A stretch of DNA of 64,000 bases from UBA11574 sp963752565 (GTDB lineage Bacteria; Desulfobacterota; Desulfobacteria; Desulfobacterales; UBA11574), in the NCBI GenBank assembly GCA_963752565.1, contig CAVVZC010000003.1, positions 558,001-622,000 on the forward strand. Direction: 5' to 3'. Of this stretch, positions 27,736-37,474 are shown one piece after another. Under the pieces are notes generated by a model. The model was given only the letters and a program-made list of their open reading frames with translations, had not been told where the DNA came from and did not search any database. The translations under genes were made by a program, and so were the position numbers. Each line of letters starts with the position of its first letter. Position 1 is the first letter of the stretch.

Positions 27736-28470
27736 ATGAAAAGAGCATTTATTTTGGTTTTAACGGCATGTTTTTGTCTTGTGGCGAATTCTGTGTTTGC
27801 CCCGTCTCTTGCTGCTTCAGATCGCAATCTAATTCTTACCGAAGGTACAGGCGAGGTCATGGGTCAGAACGATTCAGCAAAAATTTTCATCGCCGTTGTG
27901 ACAGAAGGACGGACATTGGAACAGGCCAGTTCGGACAATGCGGACAAAACCAAAGCGGTACTAACGGCCATCAATGGGTTGAACATTAAACATCTTAAAC
28001 TCGAGACATCCAATTATCGTGTTACGCCCCAAAGGGATTATAAAGCCCGGCCGCCCAAGATAAGAGGTTATGAAGTCAACAATGCCATTGTGGTGACGCT
28101 GGAAGGATTTGAGACTGAACCTTTATCCAAACATGTTTCCCGGATTGTTGGAAAAGCCCTTGGAAGCGGTTCCAACACGATTCAACGTATTCAGTTTTAT
28201 CTCAAAGATAAATCGACATTAGAAAAAAAAGCGTTAAAATTGGCAACGCAGGAAGCGGTGGAACGGGCGAAAACATTGGCCGAAGCCGCGGGTGTGAAAC
28301 TAAAACGCATTGTTTCACTCAGCACACAGCCGATTTATGCGCCGCCCCGCCCTCATATGTTACGAGCAGCCGAGATGAAGACAGACGCAGGCACGGTGGC
28401 GCCCCCGATGGAGATCGGGGAAAGTCGTATTCGGGTCCAGGTCAGTATTGCCTATGAGATCGCGCCCTAA
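27736..28470 (+). CDS. SIMPL-domain (DUF541) exported protein
   Basis: I start at the ATG at 27736 because GGAGG at 27726-27730 is its ribosome site; the earlier ATG at 27724 overlaps that site. The product is 244 residues with a signal peptide (AFILVLTACFCLVANSVFA) and the SIMPL/Oxidative-stress-defence-like domain: LTEGTGEVMGQNDSAKIFIAV, then SNYRVTPQRDYKARPPKIRG and QRIQFYLKD. Family members are periplasmic or outer-membrane-associated with unclear biochemical roles, some linked to oxidative stress. It stands alone and meets the DUF362 gene tail to tail. Confidence 0.85.
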   Translation: MKRAFILVLTACFCLVANSVFAPSLAASDRNLILTEGTGEVMGQNDSAKIFIAVVTEGRTLEQASSDNADKTKAVLTAINGLNIKHLKLETSNYRVTPQRDYKARPPKIRGYEVNNAIVVTLEGFETEPLSKHVSRIVGKALGSGSNTIQRIQFYLKDKSTLEKKALKLATQEAVERAKTLAEAAGVKLKRIVSLSTQPIYAPPRPHMLRAAEMKTDAGTVAPPMEIGESRIRVQVSIAYEIAP

Positions 28471-28576
28471 CCCGAATATTTTCTTGTTCAATTCCTTAAA
28501 AAAATTTTCACCCTACGGGCTAAATGAGTACAAAAAATATCCGGAAGATCTTCAAAACAGGAAATTTGCGGACGGG

Positions 28577-29683
28577 TTATATTTTTGTCAGCTCATAGCT
28601 TCGGCTTCCGAGTCCAAGTTTTTCGGCATAGTCCAGTTGAAGGGTCCAGTCGACATTCGGGTAAACCCCCCTGAATTTATCTCCGCCTTTTTCAGTATTG
28701 ACCTCAAGGCATGATTCAGGAAGGGCTTCTTCCTGGTTCACAAGATCAACGGACGCCTGGTCAATGGCCACCGGATCTTTGGAAGCAACGATGCCGATAT
28801 CTCTGACGATGGGTGCATCATTGTGGCCGTAACAGTCGCATGCCGGGGATACATGGGTGATAAAATTTAGAGACAACAATTTGTCTGTTTTATTTTTTAA
28901 AACACCCATGGTGTATTCCACCATGTTTTCCAGAAATGTCGGTATGGCCTGATTCCACTCAATTTCAATGGCGCTGTTGGGACAGATAAGGATACATTCA
29001 CCGCATCCGATACACTTTTTGGCGTTCAGCACCGCCTTTTCATTTTCCAGAGAAAGGGCATTCTGGGAACAGTGGGGAAGACAGTCCCCGCAACCCACAC
29101 ATTTTTTCTTGACCACTTTTGGCGAAACAGTGGAGTGTTGTGCCAGCTTTCCCTTCCTGGAGGCACATCCCATCCCCAAGTTTTTAATGGCACCACCAAA
29201 ACCCGAAAGTTCATGCCCTTTAAAATGTGCCACCGATATCAGGGCATCGGCTTCACAAATATCAGAACCAATGTACACTTTTTTAAAATTTTTCTGGTTG
29301 ACGGTAACGGCGGTTTCGCTTTTTCCTCTTAATCCGTCGGCAATGATAATGGGGGCATTCACCACTGAATAGGCAAAACCGTTTTGAATGGCCGTGGACA
29401 GATGATGGGGTGAATCGCTTCGGGTCCCGGCATACACGGTATTGGCATCGGTCAAAAACGGATATCCGCCGATACTTTTAATGGACTCCACAATCTTTCG
29501 AATAAATACCGGCCGAATAAAGGCGGTATTTCCCTTTTCTCCAAAATGAAGCTTCACAGCCACAAGCTCCCTTGCTTTAACGGTTTCGGAGAGGCCCGCC
29601 GTATCCAGAAGCCTTGCCAGCTTGTCTAAGAGATTTTCTTTGGCCGATGCCCTTAAATCGATAAAATAGACGTTGCTTTTCAT
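28577..29683 (-). CDS. DUF362 protein with two [4Fe-4S] ferredoxin motifs
   Basis: The 368-residue protein begins with the DUF362 domain (VAVKLHFGEKGNTAFIRP, FLTDANTVYAGTRSD, ISVAHFKGHELSGFGGAIKNLGMG in parts). Two consecutive CxxCxxCxxxC motifs follow: CVGCGDCLPHC near residue 195 and CIGCGECILIC near 224, suited to two [4Fe-4S] clusters. The C-terminal part returns to DUF362 (DIGIVASKDPVAIDQASVDL). Such proteins are common in strict anaerobes and are thought to act in electron transfer or as Fe-S enzymes; no reaction is known. It is monocistronic. Confidence 0.88.
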   Translation of the reverse strand: MKSNVYFIDLRASAKENLLDKLARLLDTAGLSETVKARELVAVKLHFGEKGNTAFIRPVFIRKIVESIKSIGGYPFLTDANTVYAGTRSDSPHHLSTAIQNGFAYSVVNAPIIIADGLRGKSETAVTVNQKNFKKVYIGSDICEADALISVAHFKGHELSGFGGAIKNLGMGCASRKGKLAQHSTVSPKVVKKKCVGCGDCLPHCSQNALSLENEKAVLNAKKCIGCGECILICPNSAIEIEWNQAIPTFLENMVEYTMGVLKNKTDKLLSLNFITHVSPACDCYGHNDAPIVRDIGIVASKDPVAIDQASVDLVNQEEALPESCLEVNTEKGGDKFRGVYPNVDWTLQLDYAEKLGLGSRSYELTKI

Positions 29684-29710
29684 GGAATCCTCCCTGTAAA
29701 GTAACCTTTA

Positions 29711-29755
29711 AATTTGAATTCCCCGCTGCTTGTCCAAACGTAGCGGAAATCCCGC
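29711..29755. repeat. short dispersed repeat, family C copy 1
   Basis: The 45 bases contain ATTCCCCGCTGCTTGT and AGCGGAAATCCCG, which recur with scattered changes at 57853-57897 (about three quarters identical by eye). It lies in the divergent region between the DUF362 and MFS genes. Confidence 0.5.
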
Positions 29756-29891
29756 TATACGGGGCTACGGGGATAGGAATTTTAGCCCCCCAGGCGGGTA
29801 AATCTTTTGCTGAAAACTACCGATTGTCCTCTTCAAAGTCAAGATGATTGTCTTAGCCTTTAATCGCAATGCTTCATATTCGGAGATTAGC

Positions 29892-31097
29892 ATGAAGACC
29901 ACTGCTCCACGAAAGAGGCGACCCCTGTCTTATGGTACTTTACTGTTTATTTGCTGCGGTGTTGCCTTTGCCGGTTATCTGGGGTCTAACATGCGCCTTC
30001 CTGTGGTCCCACTTTATGCAAAATCTATCGGTGCAGATACCGTTCAAATCGGCATCATCAACTCTGCGTTTTTGTTTATGGCCGGAATTTTGTCTTTGCC
30101 ATTGGGCATCCTCTCTGACCGCTATGGCCGGAAACTGTTTGCGTCTATGGGTCTTATTGTGCTGACAGTCACTTCATTTTTGCTCTATTTTAGCAAAACG
30201 CCGATGCAACTCTTGTGGATCTATCTTTTTTTCGGTGCCGGAGTGGCAGCATTCGGTCCGACGATGATGTCCTTTGTGGCTGATTTTTCCCCCACCACTC
30301 ATTTAGGACGCTCATATGGTTGGTATACAACAGCCCTTTACACTTCAATGAGTTTGGGTCCCGCCATTGGCGGATTCATTGCTGAACAAAGAGGATTTCT
30401 TCAGGTGTTTTTCATTTCCGGTATCATTATTTTCTTTACCTTTTGGGTGGTCGTCTTTTTTTTGCCGCCAACCCATCTCATTATCGGTGAAAAACCAAAA
30501 AAAGAGAAAACTTCGGTCATTATAAGGGGGCTTTTGAAAAATCGTCCTCTTTTGAGTTGCTGGCTTGTGACCTTTGGAGGGTGTTTCGCTTTAGGAATGT
30601 TTATAACTTTTCTTCCCCTTCACGCTCAAAACCAAAACCTGACCATATGGCAAATCGGCCTTGTTTTTGCAGTTCAGGGAATCTTTAATGCAATATCTCG
30701 AATTCCTTTTGGTCATATGAGTGATAAAGTAAAAAATCGAAGCACTCTAGTTGTTATCGGTCTTATTGGATTTGCCGCTTCTATGGCGGGTTTTGGAATA
30801 TCCACGCGGGTAATTCATTTTGTATCATTTGCCGTTGCATTCGGAATTAGTATGGGACTGGCGTTTACTTCCATCGGCGCCCTTATTGCGGAAGTCGTTC
30901 CTGTTGAATCCCGAGGACTTGCAATGGGCGGCTATAATACATGCATCTATTTTGGAATGATGGTAAGTTCGGCTTCCATGGGACCGATTATTCGGAAAAT
31001 CGGCTTTGAAAGCGGATTTTTGATCACAGCGGTGATAAACTTGTTTCTGGTGGGATTTTTCTACTTTCTCATGAAAGAGTTTTCCCGTAAGCGATAA
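29892..31097 (+). CDS. MFS transporter
   Basis: From the ATG at 29892 (GGAGA 6 bases upstream) the product is 401 residues with twelve predicted membrane segments. Between helices 2 and 3 is GILSDRYGRK, the major facilitator signature, echoed in the second half by GHMSDKVKNRS. The MRLPVVPLYAKSIG start resembles drug or small-molecule efflux MFS proteins of the DHA1 type. No substrate can be assigned. It is followed 117 bases later by the HD-GYP gene on the same strand. Confidence 0.88.
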   Translation: MKTTAPRKRRPLSYGTLLFICCGVAFAGYLGSNMRLPVVPLYAKSIGADTVQIGIINSAFLFMAGILSLPLGILSDRYGRKLFASMGLIVLTVTSFLLYFSKTPMQLLWIYLFFGAGVAAFGPTMMSFVADFSPTTHLGRSYGWYTTALYTSMSLGPAIGGFIAEQRGFLQVFFISGIIIFFTFWVVVFFLPPTHLIIGEKPKKEKTSVIIRGLLKNRPLLSCWLVTFGGCFALGMFITFLPLHAQNQNLTIWQIGLVFAVQGIFNAISRIPFGHMSDKVKNRSTLVVIGLIGFAASMAGFGISTRVIHFVSFAVAFGISMGLAFTSIGALIAEVVPVESRGLAMGGYNTCIYFGMMVSSASMGPIIRKIGFESGFLITAVINLFLVGFFYFLMKEFSRKR

Positions 31098-31214
31098 TTT
31101 AATATGGATTCAATTGTTTATGTCAATGAAGCCGCGTTAATTGTTCGTTGCAAAGCGTATATGTTTTTAAATAAAAACGTCTAATCACTCCGCTTAAAAT
31201 AAGGAACATTATTT

Positions 31215-32520
31215 ATGAACCACATGAATCCTCGGACCGTTCACAGAAATCTCATCCTTCGCATTGGCGTAACAGCCTTTATTATATCGATTTTATTCGG
31301 GTTCGGTGCCTGGCAGTATGAAAAAAAAGACATCGGCCGGGAAATTTTTCTGCGAACGGAAAACGGCTTCAAGATGTTGAACAATCAAATCCGAGACTTA
31401 TTTGATGATCCAAATGATTTAAAACCATCTGCCATTCAACGTCATCTGGAACAAATTATGAGTGAACGTCGAAATGTTGAGCTGGGTCTGTTTGTCTGGA
31501 TTGGTATTTATGATCTTAATGAAAAGCGGATTGTACAAGTCAGTGATGAAACATATGAACACATCGAATGGGTTGAAAAGTTGACGGGGCAGGTGCCAGG
31601 TCATCTTCGTAGCTATAAAAACATGAAATTCAACGTTGTTAAACTAACGGGCATCCCGCATGTACAGATCATTTCACCCATCAAAAACAATCTGGGTGAA
31701 TTGTCCGCCTATGGGGAGACTGTTTTTGCCGTATCTCCTGATACTTTAAATAGTCTTCGAAAACGAGCGATTAATTTAGCACTATTGGCCATGTTTATTG
31801 TGGTTGTGACGACGGGTTTGCTTTACCCGGTTATTATCCATCTATTGAACCGTGTGTCTTCATTGTCGGCGAGACTATTTGAAGCCAACCTTGAAATTCT
31901 GAAAGTTTTGGGAAGCGCGGTTGCCAAAAGGGACAGCGATACAGACTCTCATAACTACCGCGTTACCATTATATCCGTTAAGCTTGCCGAGACATGTCGG
32001 CCTTCCCAAAGATGACATGAGGCGATTGATAAAAGGCGCTTTCCTTCATGATGTGGGGAAAATCGGCATTGAAGATGAAATTTTACATAAACCCGGACGG
32101 CTGACGACAGATGAATTTCAACTGATGAAAAAGCACGTCGCCTTCGGGATTGATATTGTAAATAAGGCCGAATGGATTAAAGAAGCGGTGGATGTGGTTG
32201 GTTATCACCATGAAAAATATGATGGCAGTGGTTACAATAGTGGAATAGAAGGAGGAACGGTTCCTATAATCGCCAGGATTTTTGCAATAGCCGACGTCTT
32301 CGATGCATTGGGTTCCCGTCGGCCGTATAAGGAGCCGCTTTCTTATGATGAGACCATGGAGATTATCCGGGCCGGAAGGGGAAATCACTTTGATCCTGAA
32401 TATGTTGATGCGTTTGAATCGATATCAAAATCGATATATGAAAATTATGCAGGAAGAGAGGATGAAGCGCTTGTAGAAGAGCTCAATTTAATTATCAAAA
32501 AATATTTTTATGACGGATAA
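31215..32520 (+). CDS. membrane-anchored HD-GYP-type phosphodiesterase, one frameshift
   Basis: The 5' frame encodes an N-terminal membrane helix, a periplasmic sensor of about 150 residues, a second helix (ALLAMFIVVVTTGLLYPVII) and the start of the catalytic domain (GSAVAKRDSDTDSHNYRV). The 3' frame continues with GAFLHDVGKIGIEDEIL, KPGRLTTDE, VVGYHHEKYDGSGYNSG and FAIADVFDAL. Removing one A near 31992 joins them as VKLAEHVGLPKDDMRRL. HD-GYP enzymes hydrolyse c-di-GMP; here the GYP proline is Asn (GYN) but the HHExxDGSG metal and substrate residues are kept. The periplasmic part probably senses an external ligand. Confidence 0.85.
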
Positions 32521-32594
32521 TTCATGTCTTGCATCTTCGGCAAGCTCGATATTCGCTAGACTACATCTGTTAAATTTAGGTTAGGAAAGATCAA

Positions 32595-33278
32595 ATGTAT
32601 TTGGAGCAAAGGTTAAATGTTCTAAACAAAATTTACGGGCTTTATAACGATATTGAAAAAAATTTGGATGTGGCCTGCAAAAAATATTGTGCAGCGTGCT
32701 GCACCCCCAATGTGACCATGACAACCCTCGAGGGATATCTTATCGCAAATCACATGATCTCAAATGGTCAGGCGGATTTATTAGAAAATATTCAAACAAA
32801 GATATCCAAAAATCGCTTTAAGCCCAAAATCACCACCAATAGACTCGCAGATCTTTGCATGAATGGGGACGATCCGCCGGAGGAGGAAAAGAAAAATTCA
32901 AATAAAAGTTGCCCAGTGTTAAAAGATAATCTGTGCCCGATTTATGAGGTTCGGCCGTTTGGGTGTCGGTGTTTTATCTCAAAGCATGATTGCAGCAAAG
33001 CGGGGTATGCCGAAGTCGATCCCTTTGCTATGACAGTGAATACGCTATTTATGCAGTTCGTAGAACACATCGATTCCATGGGCTTTTCAGGTAATTTTGC
33101 AGATGTTCTGTTGTTGATGGCATCCAAAGAGAATCGTGGCAATTACAAGTTAAACACCTTAAACCATCCAGGTGCTGATCTTGTTCCCAATCTTAAGATT
33201 AAGGTATTGATGGTGCCGCCTGAACATCGGATTAAAGTCAAGCCGGTAATTGATGCGCTTTTGAACCTGCAAAAATAA
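32595..33278 (+). CDS. YkgJ family Cys-cluster protein
   Basis: The 227-residue product contains CKKYCAACC near residue 28 and CPVLKDNLCPIYEVRPFGCRC near 105-125, with a later HDC. This spacing is that of the YkgJ/UPF0153 zinc- or iron-chelating family; characterised relatives coordinate metal but have no assigned reaction. GAAAG precedes the ATG by about 8 bases. It is followed by ndk but separated by 144 bases, so it may be separately transcribed. Confidence 0.8.
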   Translation: MYLEQRLNVLNKIYGLYNDIEKNLDVACKKYCAACCTPNVTMTTLEGYLIANHMISNGQADLLENIQTKISKNRFKPKITTNRLADLCMNGDDPPEEEKKNSNKSCPVLKDNLCPIYEVRPFGCRCFISKHDCSKAGYAEVDPFAMTVNTLFMQFVEHIDSMGFSGNFADVLLLMASKENRGNYKLNTLNHPGADLVPNLKIKVLMVPPEHRIKVKPVIDALLNLQK

Positions 33279-33422
33279 ATAATAACTTAAACACATAAAA
33301 GAATTTTTTCAATTTGTTTACGATCATTTAGGGTATGAAATGTGCGCGTCGATGTTGACTTGGAACCTGCGTTTTGGTATCGCAAAAGGGACCAAAACTT
33401 TACTCAAAGGAAATTAAACATT

Positions 33423-33839
33423 ATGGAAAGAACATTGTCTATTATCAAACCCGATGGTGTTGCACGGGGAATCATCGGTGAAGTGATTCAACGATTGGAA
33501 ACCAACAAACTCAACATCGTGGCCATGAAAATGTTGAAAATGAACAAAACGCAGGCTGAAGGTTTTTATGCGGTACACGAAGAACGACCGTTTTTTGACA
33601 GCCTGACATATTTCATGTCATCCGGACCGATCGTCCTCATGGTCCTTGAAGGTGAAAACGCCATCGCCAAATACCGTGAAATAATGGGCGCTACGGATTA
33701 TAAGGAAGCAGCTGAAGGTACCATTCGGAGAGATTTTGCAACAGACATTGAAAAAAATGTAGTCCACGGGTCGGATTCCTCCGAAACTGCTGTCTTTGAA
33801 ATCGGTTATTTCTTCAATAGTTTTGAACTTATCCACTGA
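33423..33839 (+). CDS. ndk: nucleoside diphosphate kinase
   Basis: From the ATG at 33423 (AAAGGAAA upstream) the product is 138 residues, the normal size. It starts ERTLSIIKPDGVARGIIG and has the active-site histidine block KNVVHGSDSSETA near residue 117. It transfers the gamma phosphate of ATP to NDPs through phosphohistidine. Longer upstream readings lack a ribosome site. The stop TGA overlaps the ATG of the next gene (TGATG), so translation is probably coupled to the rRNA/tRNA methyltransferase. Confidence 0.97.
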   Translation: MERTLSIIKPDGVARGIIGEVIQRLETNKLNIVAMKMLKMNKTQAEGFYAVHEERPFFDSLTYFMSSGPIVLMVLEGENAIAKYREIMGATDYKEAAEGTIRRDFATDIEKNVVHGSDSSETAVFEIGYFFNSFELIH

Positions 33840-34606
33840 TGTCCGATAGGGTCAATCTAGATAACATCAGCATTGTGCTTCTGCAGCCCCGGTATCCTGA
33901 AAATATCGGGGCTGCTGCTCGCGCTATGCGCAATATGGGCATCCGTCAGCTTGTGATCGTTGATCCTCAAAACTTTGATCTGTCTAAAGCGCTCAAGCTG
34001 GCCACCCATTTTGCTTCGGATATTATCGAAAAAAGCAAATTCTATCCGGATTTGAAAGAAGCACTCTCCTCGTTTAATTATGTTGTGGGGACAACGGCTC
34101 GGCTTGGGGGACAGCGGCAGGTTGTCCGAACGCCGTTGACACTTGCTCGAAAATTAATTCCAATTTCTGTAAAGAATCGCATTGCCATACTCTTTGGCCC
34201 CGAGGACAAAGGACTTTCCAATGAGGACATCCGGTACTGTCATACCCTCGTCAATATCCCCACAACTAAATTTTCTTCTTTGAATCTGGCCCAGTCGGTA
34301 ATGATTCTGTGCTATGAGATCTTCATCGCCGGTGGTGCGGAGAATGAAGAATTTACGCCTCGAATGGCCAGCAGGCATGAGCTTGACGGGATGTATGATC
34401 AACTCAAAGATATCCTGGTTAGAATCAGCTATATTAATTCTGAAAATCCGGATTACTGGTTGAATCATTTCCGCCGTTTCTTCACCCGTCTGCAACTCAG
34501 AGCGAAAGAGGTCAATATTATCCGGGGACTGTGCCGACAGGTGGACTGGTATGGAAAGAAGTGCTATAAGGACGGAAAGAAAAGTATCCGGGATCAGGAG
34601 TCTTGA
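33839..34606 (+). CDS. trmJ: TrmH-family RNA 2'-O-methyltransferase, TrmJ-like
   Basis: The 255-residue SPOUT protein begins NISIVLLQPRYPENIGAAARAM, the family hallmark with the catalytic Asn-Ile-Gly-Ala segment, and has the knot motifs ILFGPEDKGLSNEDI and PTTKFSSLNLAQSVMIL. Length and the C-terminal extension (residues 165-255) fit TrmJ, which methylates the ribose at tRNA position 32. Assignment within the TrmH family is by similarity only. It is translationally coupled to ndk, and the FAH gene starts three bases after its stop. Confidence 0.88.
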   Translation: MSDRVNLDNISIVLLQPRYPENIGAAARAMRNMGIRQLVIVDPQNFDLSKALKLATHFASDIIEKSKFYPDLKEALSSFNYVVGTTARLGGQRQVVRTPLTLARKLIPISVKNRIAILFGPEDKGLSNEDIRYCHTLVNIPTTKFSSLNLAQSVMILCYEIFIAGGAENEEFTPRMASRHELDGMYDQLKDILVRISYINSENPDYWLNHFRRFFTRLQLRAKEVNIIRGLCRQVDWYGKKCYKDGKKSIRDQES

Positions 34607-34609
34607 TTA

Positions 34610-35443
34610 ATGAAACTTGTTCGATTTGGTGAAAAAGGAAAGGAAAAACCAGGTCTGTGGAAAGATGGCAACATCGTTGATTTAAAAAAGATGTTTCCTG
34701 AGATTCCGGATATCGGGGAAGTGTTTTTTAGGGAAAACTGGCCAGAAAAGATCGCTGGAATTAAAGATCCCGGCCAGACCCTCAAAGATCGAATCGGTTG
34801 CCCGATCCATGCCCCGTCTAAAATCATTTGCCTTGGGAAAAATTATGCCGAGCATGCCAAAGAAGGAGGATTTGAAAATCCGGAAAAGCCGCTGATATTC
34901 TGCAAAACACCCAATGCTTTAAATGGCCCTTTTGATCCCATCATTTTTCCCCAAAGCAGCGGACAGATTGACTGGGAGGTGGAACTGGCGATCATCATCG
35001 CAAAGGAGGGAAAAAGAATACGTAAAACAAAAGCATTGGATTATATCGCAGGTTTTACCGTCATGAATGATGTTTCCGGGCGAGAAGCCCAGTTTTCAGA
35101 TTCCCAGTGGTTCAGGGGAAAATCCTTTGACGGCTTTGCACCTGTCGGCCCTGTCATTGTTACACCGGATGAGATCGGGGATGTGAACAATTTAAGACTC
35201 ACCGCCAAGGTCGATGGTGAAATCATGCAAGATGGAAATACACGGGATATGATTTTCGATGTTTCCACCATTATAGAAGATATCAGCGAGGATATCACCC
35301 TTATTCCCGGTGACATCATTTCAACCGGAACACCAGCCGGCGTGGGGATATTCAGGGATCCGCCGGTGGTCTTGAAGCGGGGTAGCGTGGTTGAATGCTA
35401 TATCGAAAACATCGGTACCATTGTCAATAAAGTAATAATGTAA
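34610..35443 (+). CDS. fumarylacetoacetate hydrolase (FAH) family protein
   Basis: The 277-residue product has an N-terminal FAH_N-like stretch, then KIICLGKNYAEHAKEGG, PLIFCKTPNALNGPFDPI, DWEVELAIII (metal ligands E and D), FTVMNDVSGREAQ and TGTPAGVGIF. These form the Mg-binding FAH fold whose bacterial members act as acylpyruvases, oxaloacetate decarboxylases, hydroxyheptadienoate isomerases or similar. Specificity is not readable. It begins 3 bases after trmJ with GGAG in the trmJ tail and ends 156 bases before the convergent leuD-like gene. Confidence 0.9.
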   Translation: MKLVRFGEKGKEKPGLWKDGNIVDLKKMFPEIPDIGEVFFRENWPEKIAGIKDPGQTLKDRIGCPIHAPSKIICLGKNYAEHAKEGGFENPEKPLIFCKTPNALNGPFDPIIFPQSSGQIDWEVELAIIIAKEGKRIRKTKALDYIAGFTVMNDVSGREAQFSDSQWFRGKSFDGFAPVGPVIVTPDEIGDVNNLRLTAKVDGEIMQDGNTRDMIFDVSTIIEDISEDITLIPGDIISTGTPAGVGIFRDPPVVLKRGSVVECYIENIGTIVNKVIM

Positions 35444-35599
35444 CAGCTTACAGGCTTCAGGGAGACGTTCTTTTTTTGTAGATTTTCACAACCCGCTAAT
35501 TTCTGACCCCTGATCCCCGACCCCTGTGAATTATCAGGCATTCCTTGCATGGCCCAAAAACCCCAACAGAGCGGATGAAATGGACGTGTTACGAAACCG

Positions 35600-36124
35600 T
35601 CAATACTTGGCATCCGCGTACTCCACCCATCCGCCGGTCATGACCAGGGCACGGTCAAAATCTGAAATTGAAAAAGATATTTTTTGATGGTGACCATCGG
35701 CTGTAATGATAACAGCATTGTTTTCAAAATCCATTTCAAGATGCGTTTCTTTGCCGGCAAATTCTTTAAAAATACCATCAATGGTCTGGCCGGGAAGTTC
35801 CACCGCCATCATTCCGCAGTTGAACATATTCTGTCTGAAAATCCTGGCAAAGTTTTCAGCAATAACCAGATGGATGTTGTTGGCTTCAAGTGCCCATGGT
35901 GCATGTTCTCTTGAAGAGCCACATCCAAAATTCGCCCGTGTAATAATGACACGTTTTCCTTTAAAATCACGTTGTGAGTTGAATCCCTCCAGTTTGATAT
36001 CCTCCAATAGATAGGGTTTCAATGCCTGCTTGGAAATTTCCGTGAGGTATTTTGCAGGAATGATTTCGTCTGTATTAATGTCAGACCGGTCAAGAAAGAG
36101 TACGTTTCCACTGAAATTTTTCAT
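35600..36124 (-). CDS. leuD: aconitase-family small (swivel) subunit, LeuD/HacB-like
   Basis: The 174-residue protein has FLDRSDINTDEIIPAKYLTE at the N-terminus and NFGCGSSREHAPWAL near residue 67, the swivel-domain substrate-contact motif. It partners the large subunit encoded 2 bases upstream to isomerise a 2-substituted malate. The short form (about 170 residues) is the one shared by prokaryotic isopropylmalate, homoaconitate and dimethylmalate dehydratases, so the substrate is not certain from sequence. No leuA or leuB is in the window. Confidence 0.88.
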   Translation of the reverse strand: MKNFSGNVLFLDRSDINTDEIIPAKYLTEISKQALKPYLLEDIKLEGFNSQRDFKGKRVIITRANFGCGSSREHAPWALEANNIHLVIAENFARIFRQNMFNCGMMAVELPGQTIDGIFKEFAGKETHLEMDFENNAVIITADGHHQKISFSISDFDRALVMTGGWVEYADAKY

Positions 36125-36126
36125 GG

Positions 36127-37413
36127 TTACCCCTTGTATAATCCTGAATTTGTGATGAAACCTGCAATGGATGTGGCTGCGGCTGTTGCAGGACTTACCA
36201 GGTGAACCATCCCGCCCTTTCCCATGCGGCCGTTAAAATTTCTGTTTGTCGTGGATGCACAGACTTCGCCTTCTGCCAGAACGCCGTTGCTCATGCCCAG
36301 GCAAGCCCCGCAGGTCGGATTCGTGACACAAAATCCAGAATCCATAAATGTTTTTAGAATACCTTCTTCCATTGCCTGACGAAAAGCATTGGGTGTTGCC
36401 GGGGATACAATGCCCCTTACCGAATTGCTGATCTTTTTTCCTTTGAGCACCTGTGCTGCAACCCTGAGGTCTTCGATTCTTCCATTGGTGCAGGAACCGA
36501 TATAGACCTGGTCAACCTTGGTGGATGCCATCTCTTTTACAGGCTTGACCTGGTCGGGTTTATAACCAAATGTCACCATGGGTTCCAATCGACTCACATC
36601 ATGTTCAATGACTTGATCGTATCGGGCGTTAGGATCTGAATGAAAATTTTTAAACGTTGCCAGAGCGGATTCTTTATCGGCATGGTCGTCTCGGATGAAC
36701 TCCCAGAGATATTCGACGGTGGTCATATCGGGATTGCAAATACCCGAGGTTGCACCGGCTTCAACCGCCATATTGCAGAGCGTCATCCTTGATTCCATAC
36801 TCATGGCATCGACGACCGGGCCGGTGAATTCCAAAATTTTATTGGTGGCGCCGTTAACCCCCAGACGGTGGATGATGAAAAGGATCACGTCTTTGGCAAA
36901 GACACCGTCGGGCAACCGGCCAGCAATGTCAATTTTTATGGTTGTCGGAGAACGGAAGGCACAGACACCCTTGAGAATTCCCACTTCAAGATCCGTTGTT
37001 CCAACGCCGGCGGCAAATGCGCCGAAGGCACCATGGGTGCAGGTATGAGAATCCCCCATGATGACCGTGTAACCGGGGCGTACAAAACCCTTTTCCGGGA
37101 AAAGGGCATGGCAGATGCCATTTCTGCCAATATCGAAAAAATCCCGAATCTTGTGTCGCCTGGCCCACTCCCTCAGGATTTTACCCTGCATGGCGGTTTT
37201 CGAATCTTTTGCCGGTGAAACGTGATCAATGACAACCTTGATTTTATCGGGATCGAACACTCTGTCCTTGCCTCGGCTGACAAGATCATTGACGGCGACC
37301 GGGGTTGTGATTTCATGACAGAATACCGCATCCAGCCGAATGACATGAATGTCTTTCTCAGGAGAATCAACCCTGTGGGCATCAAAAATTTTTTCAGCGA
37401 TGGTTCTGTCCAT
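36127..37413 (-). CDS. leuC: aconitase-family large subunit, LeuC/HacA-like
   Basis: The 428-residue product contains the [4Fe-4S] cysteines in YIGSCTNGR near residue 305 and NPTCGACLGM near 365, plus GDSHTCTHGAFGAFAAGVG and CNMAVEAGATSGI. Length (about 420-430) fits the prokaryotic type II LeuC/homoaconitase group. It catalyses dehydration-rehydration of a malate derivative, most simply 2-isopropylmalate to 3-isopropylmalate in leucine synthesis; homoaconitate or 2,3-dimethylmalate are alternatives. AAGGAGG precedes the ATG and the small subunit follows 2 bases after the stop. Confidence 0.9.
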   Translation of the reverse strand: MDRTIAEKIFDAHRVDSPEKDIHVIRLDAVFCHEITTPVAVNDLVSRGKDRVFDPDKIKVVIDHVSPAKDSKTAMQGKILREWARRHKIRDFFDIGRNGICHALFPEKGFVRPGYTVIMGDSHTCTHGAFGAFAAGVGTTDLEVGILKGVCAFRSPTTIKIDIAGRLPDGVFAKDVILFIIHRLGVNGATNKILEFTGPVVDAMSMESRMTLCNMAVEAGATSGICNPDMTTVEYLWEFIRDDHADKESALATFKNFHSDPNARYDQVIEHDVSRLEPMVTFGYKPDQVKPVKEMASTKVDQVYIGSCTNGRIEDLRVAAQVLKGKKISNSVRGIVSPATPNAFRQAMEEGILKTFMDSGFCVTNPTCGACLGMSNGVLAEGEVCASTTNRNFNGRMGKGGMVHLVSPATAAATSIAGFITNSGLYKG

Positions 37414-37451
37414 AAATCCTCCTTAGTTTCCATTCATTGATCTTTCCTAAC

Positions 37452-37466
37452 AAACTTTAGCTCACT
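37452..37466. repeat. solitary half copy of repeat family A
   Basis: AAACTTTAGCTCACT here is identical to 25029-25043 inside family A copy 1 and similar to the right arm of copy 2. No matching second arm is visible, so this is a remnant or half element, between lepA and leuC. Confidence 0.55.
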
Positions 37467-37474
37467 CTTAACTT

